Origin: Hahellaceae bacterium
GTDB lineage: Bacteria > Pseudomonadota > Gammaproteobacteria > Pseudomonadales > Oleiphilaceae
Length of the DNA: 64,000 nucleotides
Assembly: GCA_016716085.1 (NCBI GenBank)
Contig: JADJWY010000005.1
Coordinates: 496,001 to 560,000, forward strand
Direction of reading: 5' to 3'
Shown here: one piece after another, positions 62,631 to 64,000 of the stretch
How the letters are laid out: each line of letters opens with the position of its first letter
Position numbering within the stretch: the first letter of the stretch is position 1
The notes under the pieces: model-generated
What the model was told of the DNA's origin: nothing
Database searches by the model: none
What the model saw: only the letters and a program-made list of their open reading frames with translations
Position numbers and translations under genes: made by a program

Positions 62631-63518
62631 TCAAAGAACGTAAACCGCAAAAAACAAACCCAGCCATACGACATCGACGAAGTGCCAATACCAGGACGCG
62701 GCCTCAAAGCCAAAATGTTGTTTAGATGAAAAATGGCCTCTGGAATACCGAATAAGAACCACTGTCAGGATGATGGCCCCTAAGGTGACATGCATGCCAT
62801 GAAATCCGGTTAACAGAAAAAACGTGGTGCCGTAGATGCCAGATTTCAGCGTCAGGTTCAACTCGTTGTATGCCACCTGGTATTCATGCACCTGAAAGCC
62901 GAGGAATATTGCACCCAGAATTATCGTGGCAGCCAGCCAGATCACCACTTGTGTGCGATGATCTTTCTTCACTGCATGATGGGCAATGGTGACCGTGACG
63001 CTTGAAGCCAGCAATAAAAAGGTGTTGATCAACGGAATATGCCAGGGATCAATTGTGGCATTCGGACCAGGAAAGGTTTCTGGGTTTGGATTGCTCATCA
63101 GTGGCCATGCGGCTTTGAATTCTGGCCACAATAACACGTTAGGCGCCCCGTCACCTTCGCCCGCAAGCCAGGGTACACCGAGGTATCTAGTGTAGAAAAG
63201 GGCACCAAAGAATGCAGCAAAAAACATGACCTCACTGAAGATGAACCAACTCATTCCCCAGCGAAATGATCGGTCCATCTGAGCACTGTAAAGACCTGCC
63301 ATGCTTTCTTTGGCGACGGTGCCAAACCAACCAAAGAACATGTAAAGCATGATGCCAAAACCGGCTGTAAACATGAGCCAGCCGTTGCTCGTATCACTTG
63401 CCTGCTGACCTGCAATCAGTACGTTGCCCAATCCGGTCAGGGTCAAAAATAGCCCTACAGTAGCTACAATCGGCCACTTACTTTGCTCTGGTACATAATA
63501 ACTTTGCGGACTCGCCAT
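62631..63518 (-). CDS. coxC: Cytochrome c oxidase subunit III
   Basis: 295 residues with seven membrane helices. Family motifs: SFRWGMSWFIFSEVMFFAAF, INTFLLLASSVTVTIAHHAV, LTGFHGMHVTLGAIIL and the C-terminal EAASWYWHFVDVVWLGLF. It stabilises the catalytic core of aa3-type cytochrome c oxidase. Begins 17 bases after the ctaG stop, same operon. Confidence 0.95.
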   Translation of the reverse strand: MASPQSYYVPEQSKWPIVATVGLFLTLTGLGNVLIAGQQASDTSNGWLMFTAGFGIMLYMFFGWFGTVAKESMAGLYSAQMDRSFRWGMSWFIFSEVMFFAAFFGALFYTRYLGVPWLAGEGDGAPNVLLWPEFKAAWPLMSNPNPETFPGPNATIDPWHIPLINTFLLLASSVTVTIAHHAVKKDHRTQVVIWLAATIILGAIFLGFQVHEYQVAYNELNLTLKSGIYGTTFFLLTGFHGMHVTLGAIILTVVLIRYSRGHFSSKQHFGFEAASWYWHFVDVVWLGLFFAVYVL

Positions 63519-63535
63519 GGTGATTTTCCCCTTAG

Positions 63536-64000
63536 TCAGCTTTTTGTTTTTGGGTCGCGATCAGTGATGTCAAACAGGGTATAAGATAAGGTTAGTGTAT
63601 GAATATGGTCGGGCAGATTCGCATCCACAAAAAATCGTAATTTCATGTGTGTTTCTTCCCCCGCTTTTAGTGGCTGATGCTGAAAACAGAAACACTCCGT
63701 TTTTTGCAAAAACGCAGCGCCTTCAGAAGGAGACACACTCGGAACCGCCTGAGCCACCATGTTGATCGTCGTCGGATTGGCTGCGTAAAATTCGACATCC
63801 GTCGGTTGCCCCACCGCCACGCTAACTTCACGCAGTACCGGTCGAAACTCCCAGGGCATCCCAGCATTAGTCTGGGTTATAAATTGCACCCTGACAGACC
63901 GCTCGACACCCTCTGGGACGTCTATAACCCCCACGAAGCGATCCTGTGTTTTACCGTTTAAGCCCGTGACTTTGCAAAAGACGTCATAGATCGGCACCAA
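63536..64000 (-). CDS. ctaG: Cytochrome c oxidase assembly protein, N terminus off the edge
   Basis: 154 residues are visible; about 30 N-terminal residues including the membrane anchor lie beyond the window. The periplasmic beta-sandwich of the Cox11/CtaG family is recognised by VPIYDVFCKVTGLNGKTQ, LPWEFRPV-like FRPV, VGQPTDVEFYAANPT and the copper-binding CFCFQHQ. It delivers copper to the CuB site of subunit I. Downstream coxC follows. Partial only because of the window end. Confidence 0.93.
   Translation of the reverse strand: MVPIYDVFCKVTGLNGKTQDRFVGVIDVPEGVERSVRVQFITQTNAGMPWEFRPVLREVSVAVGQPTDVEFYAANPTTINMVAQAVPSVSPSEGAAFLQKTECFCFQHQPLKAGEETHMKLRFFVDANLPDHIHTLTLSYTLFDITDRDPKTKS

Noticed and set aside
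1..64000. CRISPR array, rRNA, tRNA or plasmid replication origin
   Set aside because: No regular spaced direct repeats, no rRNA or tRNA signature sequences and no iteron/rep gene found by reading the window.

Overview
The window reads as a chromosomal segment of a marine or halotolerant gammaproteobacterium, probably near Oceanospirillales/Pseudomonadales. This is inferred from gene content and order: a Pseudomonas-style cytochrome c oxidase assembly cluster (ctaG, coxC, DUF2909, SURF1, SCO-like protein, ctaA, cyoE), HspQ, the EF-P paralogue EfpL, a YeeN-type YebC, the iron-linked imelysin operon and a glucosylglycerate compatible-solute cluster. I see no rRNA, tRNA, CRISPR array, transposase or phage gene.

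Layout. 0-2.4 kb: DUF4124 protein, FKBP prolyl isomerase, GAPDH and a strong terminator. 2.4-7.2 kb: a four-gene operon that makes and recycles glucosylglycerate (glycerate kinase, phosphatase, GT81 synthase, GH13_18 phosphorylase). 7.2-10.1 kb: cobO-cobQ-cobC. 10.2-15.4 kb: secreted beta-helix protein, frameshifted lipoprotein esterase, SirB2 protein, exported unknown, GIY-YIG-like unknown. 15.5-20.6 kb: cobT-cobS-cobU facing btuF-btuC-btuD, so the cobalamin functions form two blocks. 20.7-33.9 kb: YebC, TraT-like lipoprotein, a very large GAF/PAS sensor kinase, GMC oxidoreductase with its small subunit, membrane proteins, transporters, a nucleotide-sugar reductase-like protein, CBS protein, EfpL, HspQ, LysE exporter and DUF1127 protein. 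34-41.3 kb: a cell-surface island with a cysteine-rich secreted protein and three paralogous bulb-lectin proteins, one fused to a metallophosphatase and one to a LamG domain plus a di-heme cytochrome c peroxidase. 41.3-43.2 kb: MocR regulator and YciH/SUI1. 43.2-48.8 kb: iron-linked operon (imelysin, di-heme oxidoreductase, second imelysin, DUF1513) behind two Fur-box-like sites. 48.9-58.9 kb: ABC exporter, tandem GST_N protein, GH114 glycosidase, Dps, Spy-like chaperone, AspA/AstE deacylase, a candidate small RNA, small unknowns, serine hydrolase, HD-GYP phosphodiesterase. 58.9-64 kb: heme A synthesis and cytochrome oxidase assembly.

The most important caveat is that about fifteen genes between about 12.3 and 46.6 kb have broken reading frames, whereas genes in 0-12.3 kb and 46.6-64 kb are intact. 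Most breaks I examined are repaired by restoring a single base, often in a short homopolymer. This fits a low-quality assembly stretch better than real decay. The lectin cluster also carries premature stop codons and may be genuinely decaying. Broken genes are given as single features spanning the inferred original gene and typed 'pseudogene'; this type means 'reading frame disrupted in this sequence' and does not assert loss of function.

The best candidates for new biology are the lectin/metallophosphatase/peroxidase surface island, a candidate 80-90 nt RNA at 55.3 kb, a likely MocR operator set in front of DUF1127-lysE, and a Fur-linked unknown gene divergent from the imelysin operon.
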